A DNA stretch of 64,000 nucleotides. Source: Euonymus europaeus (Eukaryota; Streptophyta; Magnoliopsida; Celastrales; Celastraceae). Under the pieces are notes generated by a model. It ran no database searches, was not told the DNA's origin, and saw only the letters and a list, made by a program, of their open reading frames with translations. Shown here piece by piece: positions 23,312 to 33,371 of this stretch. How positions within the stretch are numbered: position 1 is the stretch's first letter; each line of letters begins with the position of its first letter. The DNA lies in the NCBI GenBank assembly GCA_963580455.1, contig OY756971.1, positions 12,423,001 to 12,487,000 on the forward strand. Reading direction: 5' to 3'. The translations under genes were made by a program, and so were the position numbers.

Positions 23312-24385
23312 ATTCTGTGGATTTTTTCAGCTGAAGTTTGGATGCATTCTTGATCCTGGGTTGTAATAGTTTGAGTGAGGATCAAACCGAGGATTCTGGT
23401 TATAAGTATTCATCATGTTTGCCTGTTCTTGCACAAACTCAGGAAAATCCACTCCTTGAGGACACATAATGGTTGCATGGCCTGGAACTTCACATATAGC
23501 ACATAATTCTTGAGACGGTGCTCTCCCATGCATTTCAAGGAGTGCATCTAACTTGCTGGAAAGTGCGTTGACCTGCGATTTGGACACAAATGAATTATGA
23601 GAAGTGATCTCACTAACATTAGCTTTTTTACCTCCAATGTCTGAGTGTTGCGTTTCAATTGTAAGGGTGTCAAACAATGTTTGGCACTCAGTCGGCGTCA
23701 TGTTCCGGATAGTTCCTCCTGCATAATTGTTAACTGAAGCTTTACAGGAAACAGTTAGTGCCTTATAGAAAATCCGCATCAACACTAGATTAGGCAACGC
23801 ATGGTGAGGACATTGACTCAATAGATTGTTGAACCTCTCCCAAGCCTCAGAAAAAGACTCATCAAATCGCTGCTCAAATTGCATAATTTTATCTCTAAGT
23901 GCATCCGTTTTCTGAGTTGAGAAAAATTTTCTCCAAAAATTTATTTTGTAACTCAGTCCAACTATTGAGTGATCTCGGTCTGAGATTGTTGAGCCACATC
24001 TTTGCCTTGTCTTTCATGGTGTAGGGAAAGATCTTCATTCTAAGATGTTCCTCAGTGACTCCTGTAACTAAAGGCATACTAGAAACCTGTTAAATATTTC
24101 ACGAATATGACTCAATGGATCTTCAGAACTTAAACCATGAAATGAAGGCATCATATTAAAATGTATGGTTTTAAGTTCATAATTTCTAACAACTACAAGA
24201 AGAGTGATACATGATGGTGATGTTGGAATTGTGGGGATGTCAAGATCCCCCATTGTTGTCTCAACTGGTACAACAACCATCTTCTCCTCTTCAAGTTGGG
24301 AGGTTGATTCCAACTTTAACAACTGATTTCTCTTCCTCAAAAGGCTTTCTATGTCGTCTATCACTGGTAGCAATTCGCCTTCCAA
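23312..24385 (-). pseudogene. gag: gag of Athila-like element, broken
   Basis: Pieces at 24385-24068, 24077-23895 and 23884-23327 together make an Athila-type capsid protein. Readable blocks are MMPSFHGLSSEDPLSHI, RMKIFPYTMKDKAKMWLNNL, NSWTELQNKFLEKIF, FDESFSEAWERFNNLLSQCP and MTPTECQTLFDTL. A knuckle-like CAICEVPGHATIMCP follows near 23450-23500. Two frame changes lie near 24070 and 23890. The reading then stops at a TGA (23328) where related proteins have Trp (NFSW). The protein would form the particle shell. Confidence 0.85.
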
Positions 24386-24523
24386 AGAACGTCGCCCTTT
24401 GCATACAACCTGAAACTTAAGAGAACAACAAAAATTTAGAACTGATTTTTTTCTTTTCTTTAATATTCAAAAGCAAGTAAATTAAATGAAAAAGCTAAGC
24501 AACCGGCTAGAACTATTACTAGT

Positions 24524-24540
24524 CTCCGGCAACGGCGCCA
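24524..24540 (-). other. Primer-binding site, Asp-tRNA type
   Basis: The minus strand reads TGGCGCCGTTGCCGGAG beside the 5' LTR, the primer-site sequence typical of Athila-type elements and complementary to tRNA-Asp. Confidence 0.8.
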
Positions 24541-24546
24541 AAAACT

Positions 24547-25870
24547 TGATGTGTTAAATCTCGCAAGTGCACGAATCGAATGTAATAGTATAATGACTAC
24601 AAGTACGAGGTGGAATCCCACGAGGATAAATAATAATTCAACTAGGATTACTTAACTTGACAATTAAAATAAAGCTTAACAATCTTGGTCTTCAAATATC
24701 AAGAGGGAATATTGGGATAATGATTTCACCACACAATCAAACTATAAGTAACAATTATCAAATATACAGATTCAATTCCAATTCAAAGGTTGATTCTTTT
24801 CTTAAATATGTTGGTCCGTTCGGTCGCGGTGCCAACACGTATCACTAACAAATGTTAATCCTGTTCGATCGCAGTTGTTAAGACAAGACTAATGACCCAT
24901 TAAGTTCTAAAGAACTATAACAACCAATTAATCATCTAATCTGTGATCTCAGATTTGACAATTAATTTCCTTAATCTCAATTCCACTAAGACATGTGAAT
25001 TCGGATCGTTCCTTAGTCTTAGCTAGGTTAGTTCATAAACATACTCAAATGGTGATCAAACATCTAAATACACAACAAACTTATAAGCATAGAGATTAAA
25101 GATAAGAACTATAAACTAAATTTGTATAGCAATAACTATTAACTCATAATCCTCAATATGGGTTATATCACAATCCCAATATAAAAGTGTTTAGTTACAA
25201 ACCATGTTCAAGAACAAGAGAAATAAACTAGTAAGAATCATGAACTAGAGTAGAAGAAGAAAACCCCCTTCAATGGATGGAAAGATCTCTTGAAACACTC
25301 TTGGAAGATCTTGAAGAAGAAGAACAAAACCTCTCTCTTTCCCTTCTCTGCGTTCAAGCCTTCTCTCTATTGTGGTGGTGGTGGTGTTCTTGGAATGGAG
25401 GCAATACCATATAAAACAAAATCCCACCATAACTTTTCACTTGCTTTTCATAATATCTGTAACTTACTATTTTTAGTAAGTTGTAGATATTTAAAGTTAC
25501 AGATATTTATCATTTTTGGCCCAGTAATGCTCGAGCGGTCTCAGATGCTCGAGCGTGTCATCAATGGAAACTCTCTGGTTTGTAAGGACGGTTTTAGCGC
25601 GCTCGAGCGCTTCTTCACATTTTTAGCACGCCAGCAATGTAAAACTCTCTGGTCTATCTTCACATTTTTAGCACGCCAAAGCGTGCTCCAGCGCTCGAGC
25701 GCTTCTTCAGCATAGCAAGTCCCTTTTTACTTATTTTGCATCACTTGGAGCATATGTCTTGGAATTCAATATACCAAGGATTCTCATAGAAAATGTAATC
25801 TTTCCATCCATTTATAAACGATATCTTATGGAAATTAAAGCATTAAAATGAGTATAAAATGGATAGATCA
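24547..25870 (-). repeat. 5' LTR of Athila-like element (1324 bp)
   Basis: Near-identical partner of 19188-20530. Scattered substitutions (a few percent by eye) suggest an insertion that is not very old. Confidence 0.93.
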
Positions 25871-25875
25871 GTGAT

Positions 25876-27176
25876 CATTCAAAACTCTGGACTAAAATCT
25901 TATTTGATTACTTTGATTACACATCATCCTTCAGATTGATGTCTATTTTATCATTATTAGATTTTCCCTACACAACTCTTAAAATATAATTTTTCATCCA
26001 GTTCTAAATCTCATGCTCAACTTTGACTACTGTATCATATAGGTATTGTGAATAAATCTTTATTTTTGACAACTAAAGTTTAGTTTTTTTAATATGCTAC
26101 AACGTTTTAAAGCTTAGCTATAATGGTTCATCAACTTTATTGTCTTATATGCTTTACTTTTTTAATCAAAAGCCCTGTGAGCCATTTATCTTCATTGTTC
26201 TTCTTTAAACAAATTGCAAAGGCTGATCAGTTGACCAAGATGTTATTTCAGAGGTAAAGCTGTCCATTTCCAAATTTAAACCTACACTTCCTTAATTCAG
26301 CATGTTCTCACATGGTAAGGGTAATTGCCCTAACAAACAACTGAAGCCAAGGTAGCGGATGGTTTCTAAGATGAGTGTAGGGGTCTCGATAAGGAGGGAA
26401 GAAGAAGAGGAATTAAGCAGTCGAGACAATGATCATGGGGCTGAGGATAGGAAGAGAATGAATAAGATCGGTTATTTTAGGAATGAGGGCAATGAAGATG
26501 ACTATCAAATACTATTTGCAGGTATTAATAATTTTGGCTGAGGTTGCCTACTTAGTTATTTCTCATTGTGCATTGTTGATTTAAATACTAATATAGATCT
26601 GTTCTTTGAAGACTCTCTACTTTGTTCTTTCCACTTCTGGAGTTCTGCTTATCTGTCATAGGTGTGGCATGCGTTGTATAGATGTGCTTCAATTCTCTTG
26701 ACTGCCGCTAAATGCTTTGATACAATTAGCTAAAAAGGTGAATTCTATATTAAATTTCCAATTACAATGTTTGCCTAAAGCTAATTCTTGCCACGCTTTT
26801 CCACTCTTACACCGACCAATCCTCAAGAGGAAGTGCATACAAAGTCCAAAATAATGATCCCTAAAAGGATACAATGGAAATTGAAAAAACAAAACACAGT
26901 AGTTTCCATATTGGTTTTTTTAAAGGATAAAAACTAGAGCATAGAATCTAACAAAGTCTTCCTTAAACCTTTTCCAATATTCTCAACAAGGAAAACAAAG
27001 GTTATGTCGTAGGTTTAAGTTATGCTCAAGAAATTGTTCAACTAAATAGATAATCTAGACATCCATAAGTTAACAGTCAAACTCAAACTTGCACCTCTAC
27101 TTCATCTTAAGAATTTATTTGCAATTTCCCTCACATTATTAAATTGAACTTTCATTACTCACTGTTCAAAAAGCAC
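25876..27176. other. Unassigned interval
   Basis: No transposon ends or family motifs recognised. A 60-codon plus-strand frame at 26359-26541 is rich in E, R and D and lies between gccaag/gtagcgg and a later AG, so it could be an exon, but I cannot name it. Confidence 0.4.
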
Positions 27177-27181
27177 TTGTA

Positions 27182-27585
27182 TAACGTTTTTGTAATTTGT
27201 AGTTGAGATTTACAGCAAGAAGATGGAAGAAAGAAGAAGAAGAAGGTAAGAAGAAGAGAGTAGAAGCAAGCAAGCAGCAGAGTATGAAAAACAACTGCAG
27301 TACACTTATTTTTCATTAAAGAAAGCCAACGGACAAATACAAGATTTTATATGAAAAAGTATAACGGTCAAATGATTTGACCTGAAGTAAAGAAAGAAAA
27401 ATTTGAATTTACATGAATCAATTGAAACTGTGCGTTTCAACTCCAACTAGCTAAATGGGCCAAATAACAAACTTTAAAATTTGATCCAATAAAGCCCAAA
27501 CGAAATAACTAGAAACCCAGATGAGTATAATGTCTTCATTCTCAAAGACATAACATTCGTAGACGGAGATCAAGTCAGGATAACA
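27182..27585 (-). repeat. 3' LTR of copia element (404 bp)
   Basis: It matches 32315-32728 over its length. Small indels lie in the gaagaaga-rich stretch and near 27556. The outer dinucleotide is TA here against TG in the partner. Confidence 0.92.
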
Positions 27586-27600
27586 ACCCCCCCCCCCCAA
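27586..27600 (-). other. Polypurine tract (G-run)
   Basis: The plus strand has a run of about 12 C next to the 3' LTR. On the element's sense strand this is a long G-run in the polypurine-tract position. Confidence 0.75.
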
Positions 27601-27627
27601 GCTGCATTGATTCAGGATGAAGCATGT

Positions 27628-28410
27628 TCAGCTTGGATATGTGATGATGGATGCGATGCACAGGAAGGGGTTGGTCAGCAAATCAGTGGGTTGTTCTGCA
27701 GATTTGAGGTGCATTAGCTTCACTAATCCTTCTTTGATCTTGTCTCGAGTGAAATGCAAATCGATTTCTATATGTTTTGTCCGTTCGTGATACACTGGGT
27801 TACTGGCTATATGGATGGCAACCTGATTATCACAATGAAGAGTCATTGGATAATTTTGTTGAATATGTAATTCTCTGAATAGGTTACGTATCCACGCCAA
27901 TTCTGTAGTTGTGGATACCATAGCCCTATATTCGGCTTCCGCAGATGATCTTGATACAGTGTTATGCTTTTTAGACTTCCAAGCAACTAAGGCTTCACCC
28001 AATTTGACTATGTAACATGTAACAGAACGACTTGTATCTGGGCATGATGCCCAATCTGAATCACAGTAGGCCTGAATCTGCATATTGTTAGTTAAAGGAT
28101 AAAATAGACCATGATTTAGTGTTCCTTTGACATACCTGAGAACCCTTATGGCGGCATTCATGTGAGTGTCTGTAGGTTTGTGCATAAATTGACTGAGATT
28201 GTTTATGGAATATTTAATATCATGTCTGGTTAATGTTAAGTACATTAACCTGCCTATAAGCCTTCTATAGGGCAAAGGGTCTGGTAATGGGTTGCCTTGT
28301 GTGTTAGACAATTTATGATTAGTATCTATTGGAGAATTATTGTGCTTAGCATGTAGTAAACCTGTCTCTTTAATTAAATCAGAAGCATACTTCTTTTGAC
28401 AGATTTGCAT
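27628..28410 (-). pseudogene. pol: copia RNase H region
   Basis: A 260-aa frame with the connection MQICQKKYASDLI, RRLIGRLMYLTLTRHDI, then RNase H blocks AYCDSDWASCPDTSRSVT, VAWKSKKHNTVSRSSAEAEY and LHCDNQVAIHIASNPVYHER. It ends with HLKSAEQPTDLLTNPF, the normal C-terminal block. It would remove the RNA strand after first-strand synthesis. Confidence 0.9.
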
Positions 28411-28432
28411 ACCTGTTGAAATGTAATTTACT

Positions 28433-29247
28433 TCAAGACCTAAAAAATATTTTAGTTTGCAGATCTTTAATTTTGAAACAAGAAGCTAAGTGTTCTTTAA
28501 CTTTGTTAATGAGAGTAATATTACTACCTCCTATGGCCATGTCATCAACATATAGGAGAAGAAAAATTCTATCTCTATGTTGATGATAATAAAATAGAGA
28601 ATAATCAGATTTGCTTTGGATGAAACCAAAGTCAGTGAGTGCTTTAGTGCATTTTTTATTCCATTGTCTTGAAGCTTGCTTCAAGCCATAAATAGATTTA
28701 TTTAACTTACAAACTAAATTTGGATTAGTAGTGTCTAATCTTGGAGGTAATTTCATGTACACTCCTCTTCTAAATCTCCATTTAGAAAGGCATTGTGTAC
28801 ATCAAGATGATAAATTGGCCATGCATTCATAGCTGCAAGAGCAAGAAAAATCCTAACAGTGGTTATCTTGACTACAGGAGCAAAAGTCTCCTTGTAATCA
28901 AAACCCTCACTTTGACTAAAGCCTTGGGCAACTAGCCTAGCTTTGTACCTTTCAATACTACCATCTGAGTTATATTTTATCTTATATATCCATTTACAGC
29001 CTATTGCTTTTCGTCCTCTAGGTAGTTCAGTTAACTGCCAAGTGTTATTTTCTTTTAAAGCATGCATTTCATTTTCCATTGCTCTAGACCAATTTGCATC
29101 CCTAACTGCATCCTTATATTTTGTAGGTTCTAAATGCTGAGAAATCGCAGCAGTAAAATGATTGTGAGAAATATCAGATAAAATGGAAGAAGAAGATGTG
29201 GATGCAACAAAAGATGATGACGCAACAGTGGATGTAGAAGAAGACAT
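28433..29247 (-). pseudogene. pol: copia reverse transcriptase, two frames
   Basis: 29247-28753 carries ANWSRAMENEMHALKENNTW, GCKWIYKIK, YKARLVAQGFSQ and HLDVHNAFLNGDL. The frame changes near 28757, and 28762-28433 continues with IYGLKQASRQWN and the catalytic LLYVDDMAIGG (about 28533-28565), then breaks again near 28440 in the LKYFLGLE region. All standard RT blocks are visible, but not in one frame. Confidence 0.9.
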
Positions 29248-29381
29248 GTCACAGTAGTAATCATCAAGGTATGCTGGTCTTTTCCTTGCCCTAGAACTGT
29301 TTTCAGAGTTATTTGTGTTGTTTTGAGTTTGTGGATTGTGTGAAATGTGTGTGGTAGATGTGTGATCCGAGTTTTGTGAAA

Positions 29382-30359
29382 CTATAGAAGAATTGAGATT
29401 GTTGGTTTTGAAAGGAAATTCATTTTCATAGAAGTGTACATCTCTAGAGATAAAAAAATTTGATGAGTTTTAAGATCTAGGAGTTTATAACCTTTAGTAC
29501 CTAAGGGATATCCTAGAAAAACACAGGGTGTAGCTCTAGGATCAAACTTTGACTCTGTAGGCCTATTTGTTTTAGCCAAACAAAAACAACCAAAGACTCT
29601 TAATTCTTGATAATCTACTGATTTTTTATGTAGAAGTTCATAAGGAGTTTTTTTATCTAGTATTCTTGCAGGAGTCCTATTGATAAGGTAGACAGCAGCT
29701 TGAATACAGTATGACCAGAATTTTTGATCTAGACCGCTATGTATTCTAATGGTTCTAGCAACATTTGCTAGATGTTGATGTTTTCTCTCTACCACACCAT
29801 TTTGTTGTGGTGTGTAGGGACAAGACTTTTGATGTAAGATTCCCATTTGATAAAAAAACTCATTCATTTGGAATTCTTTTCCATTATCAGTTCTTAATAT
29901 CTTTATGATTTTATTAAAATGATTTTTAACATAATTAACAAACCTAATGATGTGTTGTCTTGTTTCATTTTTGGATTTCATTAAGAAAACCCAAGTCATG
30001 TGAGAATGATCATCCACAATAGTTAAAAAATACTTGAAACCATCTAAAGAAGTTGTGGAATTGGGGCCCCAAATATCCATATGGACTAAATCAAAAATAT
30101 CATCAGTTTCAGTGATGCTAGTACAAAAGGATTTTCTTCTCATCTTGCCTAATTGACATTCTACACAATCTTTAATTTTATTATCGACCTTGATTGGCAT
30201 GAGGTTGGACACACTAACAGATGGATGTCCAAGCCTCAAATGCCAAATTCTAGCATCAGTGACTGCATTTGCAAAATGACTTAGACTTCTTTCTGGAGGG
30301 TGGTTGAACAAGTAAAGCCCCTTAAAGTTCATGCCCATCCCATCCTTCCTCAAGGTCAC
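29382..30359 (-). pseudogene. pol: copia GAG-pre-integrase and integrase
   Basis: A 325-aa frame. It begins with the pre-integrase zinc region (ARIWHLRLGHP...CVECQLGKM, HHCC). The core follows with LVHMDIWGP (Asp), ILRTDNGKEF (Asp) and QQNGVVERKHQH (Glu), so the DDE triad is complete. The C-terminal GKK-like part reads RVFGCFCLAKTN and CVFLGYPLGTKGYKLLDL. It would join cDNA to the genome. It ends in a frame change near 29380. Confidence 0.9.
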
Positions 30360-30541
30360 TCAAATCATTTGGTTATTCTTGTTTATATATGTTCCTTCAC
30401 TTACAATTTATTATATTTTATTGGTGCTTCGAAGCTGCATTGCTTTAAGGCTTATTAATTTTTAACTTTTGGATTGTTTTTGGTGTTGTAATATGAATGC
30501 ATAAAATATAATAAATTGTTTTTTTTATAAATAAAATATTC
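30360..30541. other. AT-rich insertion with perfect 19-bp inverted repeat
   Basis: Between protease and integrase lies about 180 bp of non-coding DNA. acaatttattatattttat at 30403-30421 is the exact reverse complement of 30501-30519, giving a 117-bp potential stem-loop. It interrupts the polyprotein, so it is an insertion or an unusual intron. Confidence 0.7.
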
Positions 30542-30913
30542 CTACAAATAACAATGTTTATGTGTAAATAGGACAGAATATTTGTTGTTCTCTGTGAGTT
30601 TGTTAACTGATATTAAATTAAAAGTAAATGTAGGAACACACAAAACATCTAATAGAAGTAAATTTTTAGTTAGTTGTGTTGTTCCTATATGAGTGATCCT
30701 ATGTCTTTGACCATTAGGTAATGTAACAAATGCATCATGCATAGGATGAGAATGAGTTAACAAATGCATGTCACACACAACATGTGATGATGCACCACTG
30801 TCAATAATCCACTTGTCTGTAATTTTAAGAGAAGTGGAAGAAACATTACCAACTACTGCTGCTGCAGAAGGTATCTGCTGCTGCAGTAGGTATCTGCTGC
30901 TGATGGTCCACAT
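30542..30913 (-). pseudogene. pol: copia protease, truncated by insertion
   Basis: Retropepsin with the canonical WIIDSGASSHVVC active site and the downstream blocks TLPNGQRHRITHIG and LCVPTFTFNLISVNKL. It ends at a TAG at 30544-30542, where an AT-rich insertion of about 180 bp begins. The natural polyprotein would run directly into the GAG-pre-integrase domain. Confidence 0.88.
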
Positions 30914-32315
30914 GATTGTTTGCAGTGTTAGCTTTAGCCTTTAGGAAATCCAAGATTTGTTGGCATTGCTCAGTAGTGAGATCAATAGGCTTGGACTGGT
31001 CAGCAACTTTTGAAGTATATGAATCCACCTGGTTAACAGTATAATTCTTGTTGTTGGAGTTGGTCTTGGACCTCTCTGGTGGAAAACCATGAATTAAGAA
31101 ACATATGTCAATGTTATGATTATATCTCTTGCAACCGGTGCAAAACATGGCTCCTTTTTGGTTCTGATTTGGTCTTGAACCAATGTCATTTCTTTCTTTG
31201 TTAGAGTTGGAGCCCTTGTAATGTGATTTGGAGCTATAATTCCCTCCATTGTTTTGAAACTTCCTTACTGCCATAGCCATGACATCCTCAGAGACAATCT
31301 TGTCAGAATTGTTGACTTGCTGCTTCTTTTCTTCCTGAATGATAGCATTAAAAACCTTGGTAATGTCTGAAAGAGGAGACATTAACAAGATTTGGCTGCT
31401 AATGTGATTATATGTGTCATCGAGACCCATCATAAACTGCATCACTCTCTCTTGTTCCCTTGTGCTGATAATCATCTTTTGTGGCTCACAGTCATTGCAT
31501 TTACAAGAAGGAACCTGTCGATATTCATCAAGCTCATCCCAAAGAGCTTTGAGCTTGTTGTAATAGTTAGTAATAGAAAGATCTTTCTGCTTGATGTTGG
31601 AAACTTCTCTCAGAATTTCATAAATTCTGGTGTCATTCATAACTGAATATCTGTTTTTAAGGTCAACCCAAATGTCATGGGCTATTTTAGAGGTAGAAAC
31701 GCTGGGTAGGATTTGAGAGGATACAGAATTGGTGATCCACGTTTTAATAAGGCTATTAGCTTGTATCCAGAGCTGATAGTTTGGATCATGAACATCTGGA
31801 ACAGATATAGTCCCATTAAGAAAACCTTGTTTGTTTCTTGCAAGCATGGCAGTCATGAAGTTCCTACTCCATGTGTGGTAGTTGGAACCGGTTAGTTCTA
31901 TGGTTACTGGTTTAGTAACTGAAAAATCACTTGGAAGAAAATTATATGGGTTTATAAATGGGTTTTGAGTATAGGTTGGTGGTGGGTATGGATAAGGTAG
32001 AGTAGTAGGGGTAGTAGTGGGTGTTGCAGAGAAGATGGGAGTGGGTAGTAATGGCTGAGATATAGTAGAGAAAGAAGTGAAATAAGGTAGATTTGATGTT
32101 GTTTGGGACATCATTGGTGGTAAGTTTCTCATGAAGTTTGTTGCTTCTGCCAGGGCTGCAGATATGGGTGGAAGAACACCAGTGAGAGAAGTGCCTGAGG
32201 CAAGAACAGATGTTGGAGGAAGTACTCCATTAATTGAACTGCCAGGAGCAATGCTTTGAGCAGCAGAGGTCGCTGGTGGAAGAACATCTGGAGGATTCAA
32301 GGCCTCCGATACCAT
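30846..32315 (-). CDS. gag: copia gag, 489-aa open frame
   Basis: Capsid/nucleocapsid protein. The N-terminal 130 residues are rich in P, S and T. The copia gag domain begins at VTIELTGSNYHTWSRNF and continues through IWVDLKNRYS, YYNKLKALWDELDEY and RVMQFMMGLDDTYNHI. A variant zinc knuckle, CTGCKRYNHNIDICF (CX2CX4HX4C), lies near residue 390. The ATG straddles the LTR/primer-site junction. The frame is open to 30846 but ends out of frame with protease, which starts in an overlapping frame at 30913, so the last residues are aberrant. Confidence 0.85.
   Translation of the reverse strand: MVSEALNPPDVLPPATSAAQSIAPGSSINGVLPPTSVLASGTSLTGVLPPISAALAEATNFMRNLPPMMSQTTSNLPYFTSFSTISQPLLPTPIFSATPTTTPTTLPYPYPPPTYTQNPFINPYNFLPSDFSVTKPVTIELTGSNYHTWSRNFMTAMLARNKQGFLNGTISVPDVHDPNYQLWIQANSLIKTWITNSVSSQILPSVSTSKIAHDIWVDLKNRYSVMNDTRIYEILREVSNIKQKDLSITNYYNKLKALWDELDEYRQVPSCKCNDCEPQKMIISTREQERVMQFMMGLDDTYNHISSQILLMSPLSDITKVFNAIIQEEKKQQVNNSDKIVSEDVMAMAVRKFQNNGGNYSSKSHYKGSNSNKERNDIGSRPNQNQKGAMFCTGCKRYNHNIDICFLIHGFPPERSKTNSNNKNYTVNQVDSYTSKVADQSKPIDLTTEQCQQILDFLKAKANTANNHVDHQQQIPTAAADTFCSSSSW
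32301..32314 (-). other. Primer-binding site overlapping the gag start codon
   Basis: The minus strand reads TGGTATCGGAGGCC, a Met-tRNA type site. The A of the gag ATG is the last LTR base (32315), and TG are the first two primer-site bases. Confidence 0.8.
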
Positions 32316-32728
32316 GACGTTTTTGTAATTTGTAGTTGAGATTTACAGCAAGAAGATGGAAGAAAGAAGAAGAAGAAGAAGGTAAGAAGAAGAGAGTAGA
32401 AGCAGCAGAGTATGAAAAACAACTGCAGTACACTTATTTTTCATTAAAGAAAGCCAACGGACAAATACAAGATTTTATATGAAAAAGTATAACGGTCAAA
32501 TGATTTGACCTGAAGAAAAGAAAGAAAAATTTGAATTTACATGAATCAATTGAAACTGTCGTTTCAACTCCAACTAGCTAAATGGGCCAAATAGCAAACT
32601 TTAAAATTTCATCCAATAAAACCCAAACGAAATAACTAGAAACCCAGATGAGTATAATGTCTTCATTCTCAAAGACATAACATGAAACCTAGCAGCGCTT
32701 TGTAGACGAAGATCAAGTCAAGTTAACA
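32315..32728 (-). repeat. 5' LTR of copia element (414 bp)
   Basis: It starts tgacgttttt and ends agttaaca on the plus strand. The outer flank ttgta repeats the left flank. Confidence 0.92.
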
Positions 32729-33261
32729 TTGTACGTGCTAAAAGCATATCCTTTAAAACAAACAAAAAAACAAATCCCTTCTTCCCCAACCTATACAACA
32801 ATATGAAAAATTCTAGTTCAATTATCACCACATTACCTCAATTTTTAAACTAACAGCGCGGGCATATTCCTAGTTAAACTATAATTTCAAAACAGCCTAT
32901 CCAAAATTTAAATTCTTATATAAATACAGCTATGCTATATCTAACCTTCGAATTAAAGCAGTACAAAATCATAAACAAGAAAAAAAATTATAATTATTAA
33001 TGTTTTTAGTATATTTGAAAGAAAAGGAACGTGTTAATGATTCGAGTATTGAAGGATAGAGGAGTGGTTAAGGTTTGGGTTTCTTGAGGGTGCAGAACTA
33101 AGTTTAAAGGCTCCTTACTACATACATTGTATATATATAGGTCATGTGTTAATGGTTCAAGAATTGAAGGATAGAAGAGTGGTTAACGTTTCCGTTTTTT
33201 GAGGATAGAGACCCAAGTTCAAAGGCTCCCTACTACATGTATATTGTATATATATATATAT

Positions 33262-33371
33262 AGAGACTTTCTCCTATGGGCTGCAGCTCAAATAATCCTA
33301 TTTGAGCTGTACACATCCTGGCCATCCAATTTCATTAAATTTGATCTGACGGTGGAGCATGATTTTCGTTA
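33262..33371 (+). repeat. Left terminal inverted repeat
   Basis: Matches the reverse complement of about 35120-35229. It holds a perfect 10-bp palindrome arm, cagctcaaat...atttgagctg, close to the tip. Confidence 0.9.

Larger units (their letters stand above)
19183..25875 (-). mobile_element. Athila-like LTR element with gag-protease only
   Basis: A complete insertion: TSD gtgat (19183-19187 and 25871-25875), LTRs 19188-20530 and 24547-25870, internal region 20531-24546. On the minus strand the order is LTR, Asp-tRNA primer site, gag, protease, about 1.6 kb of non-coding DNA, purine tract, LTR. RT, RNase H and integrase are absent, and the space is too small for them. The long LTRs, Asp primer site and gag/protease type point to the Athila/Tat branch of Ty3/gypsy. 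It would need enzymes in trans. Confidence 0.9.
27177..32733 (-). mobile_element. Ty1/copia retrotransposon with both LTRs and TSD
   Basis: TSD ttgta at 27177-27181 and 32729-32733; LTRs 27182-27585 and 32315-32728. The minus-strand order is gag, protease, integrase, RT, RNase H. About six frame changes or stops and one AT-rich insertion break the reading. The gag type (ELTGSNYHTWSRNF) matches that of the copia element at 45-50 kb, so the two belong to related lineages. Confidence 0.93.

Noticed and set aside
19832..25715. Frames of 60-141 codons inside the Athila LTRs (for example 19931-20185 and 25290-25715)
   Set aside because: They lie in LTR sequence, appear in both LTRs with different ends, and carry no family motif.
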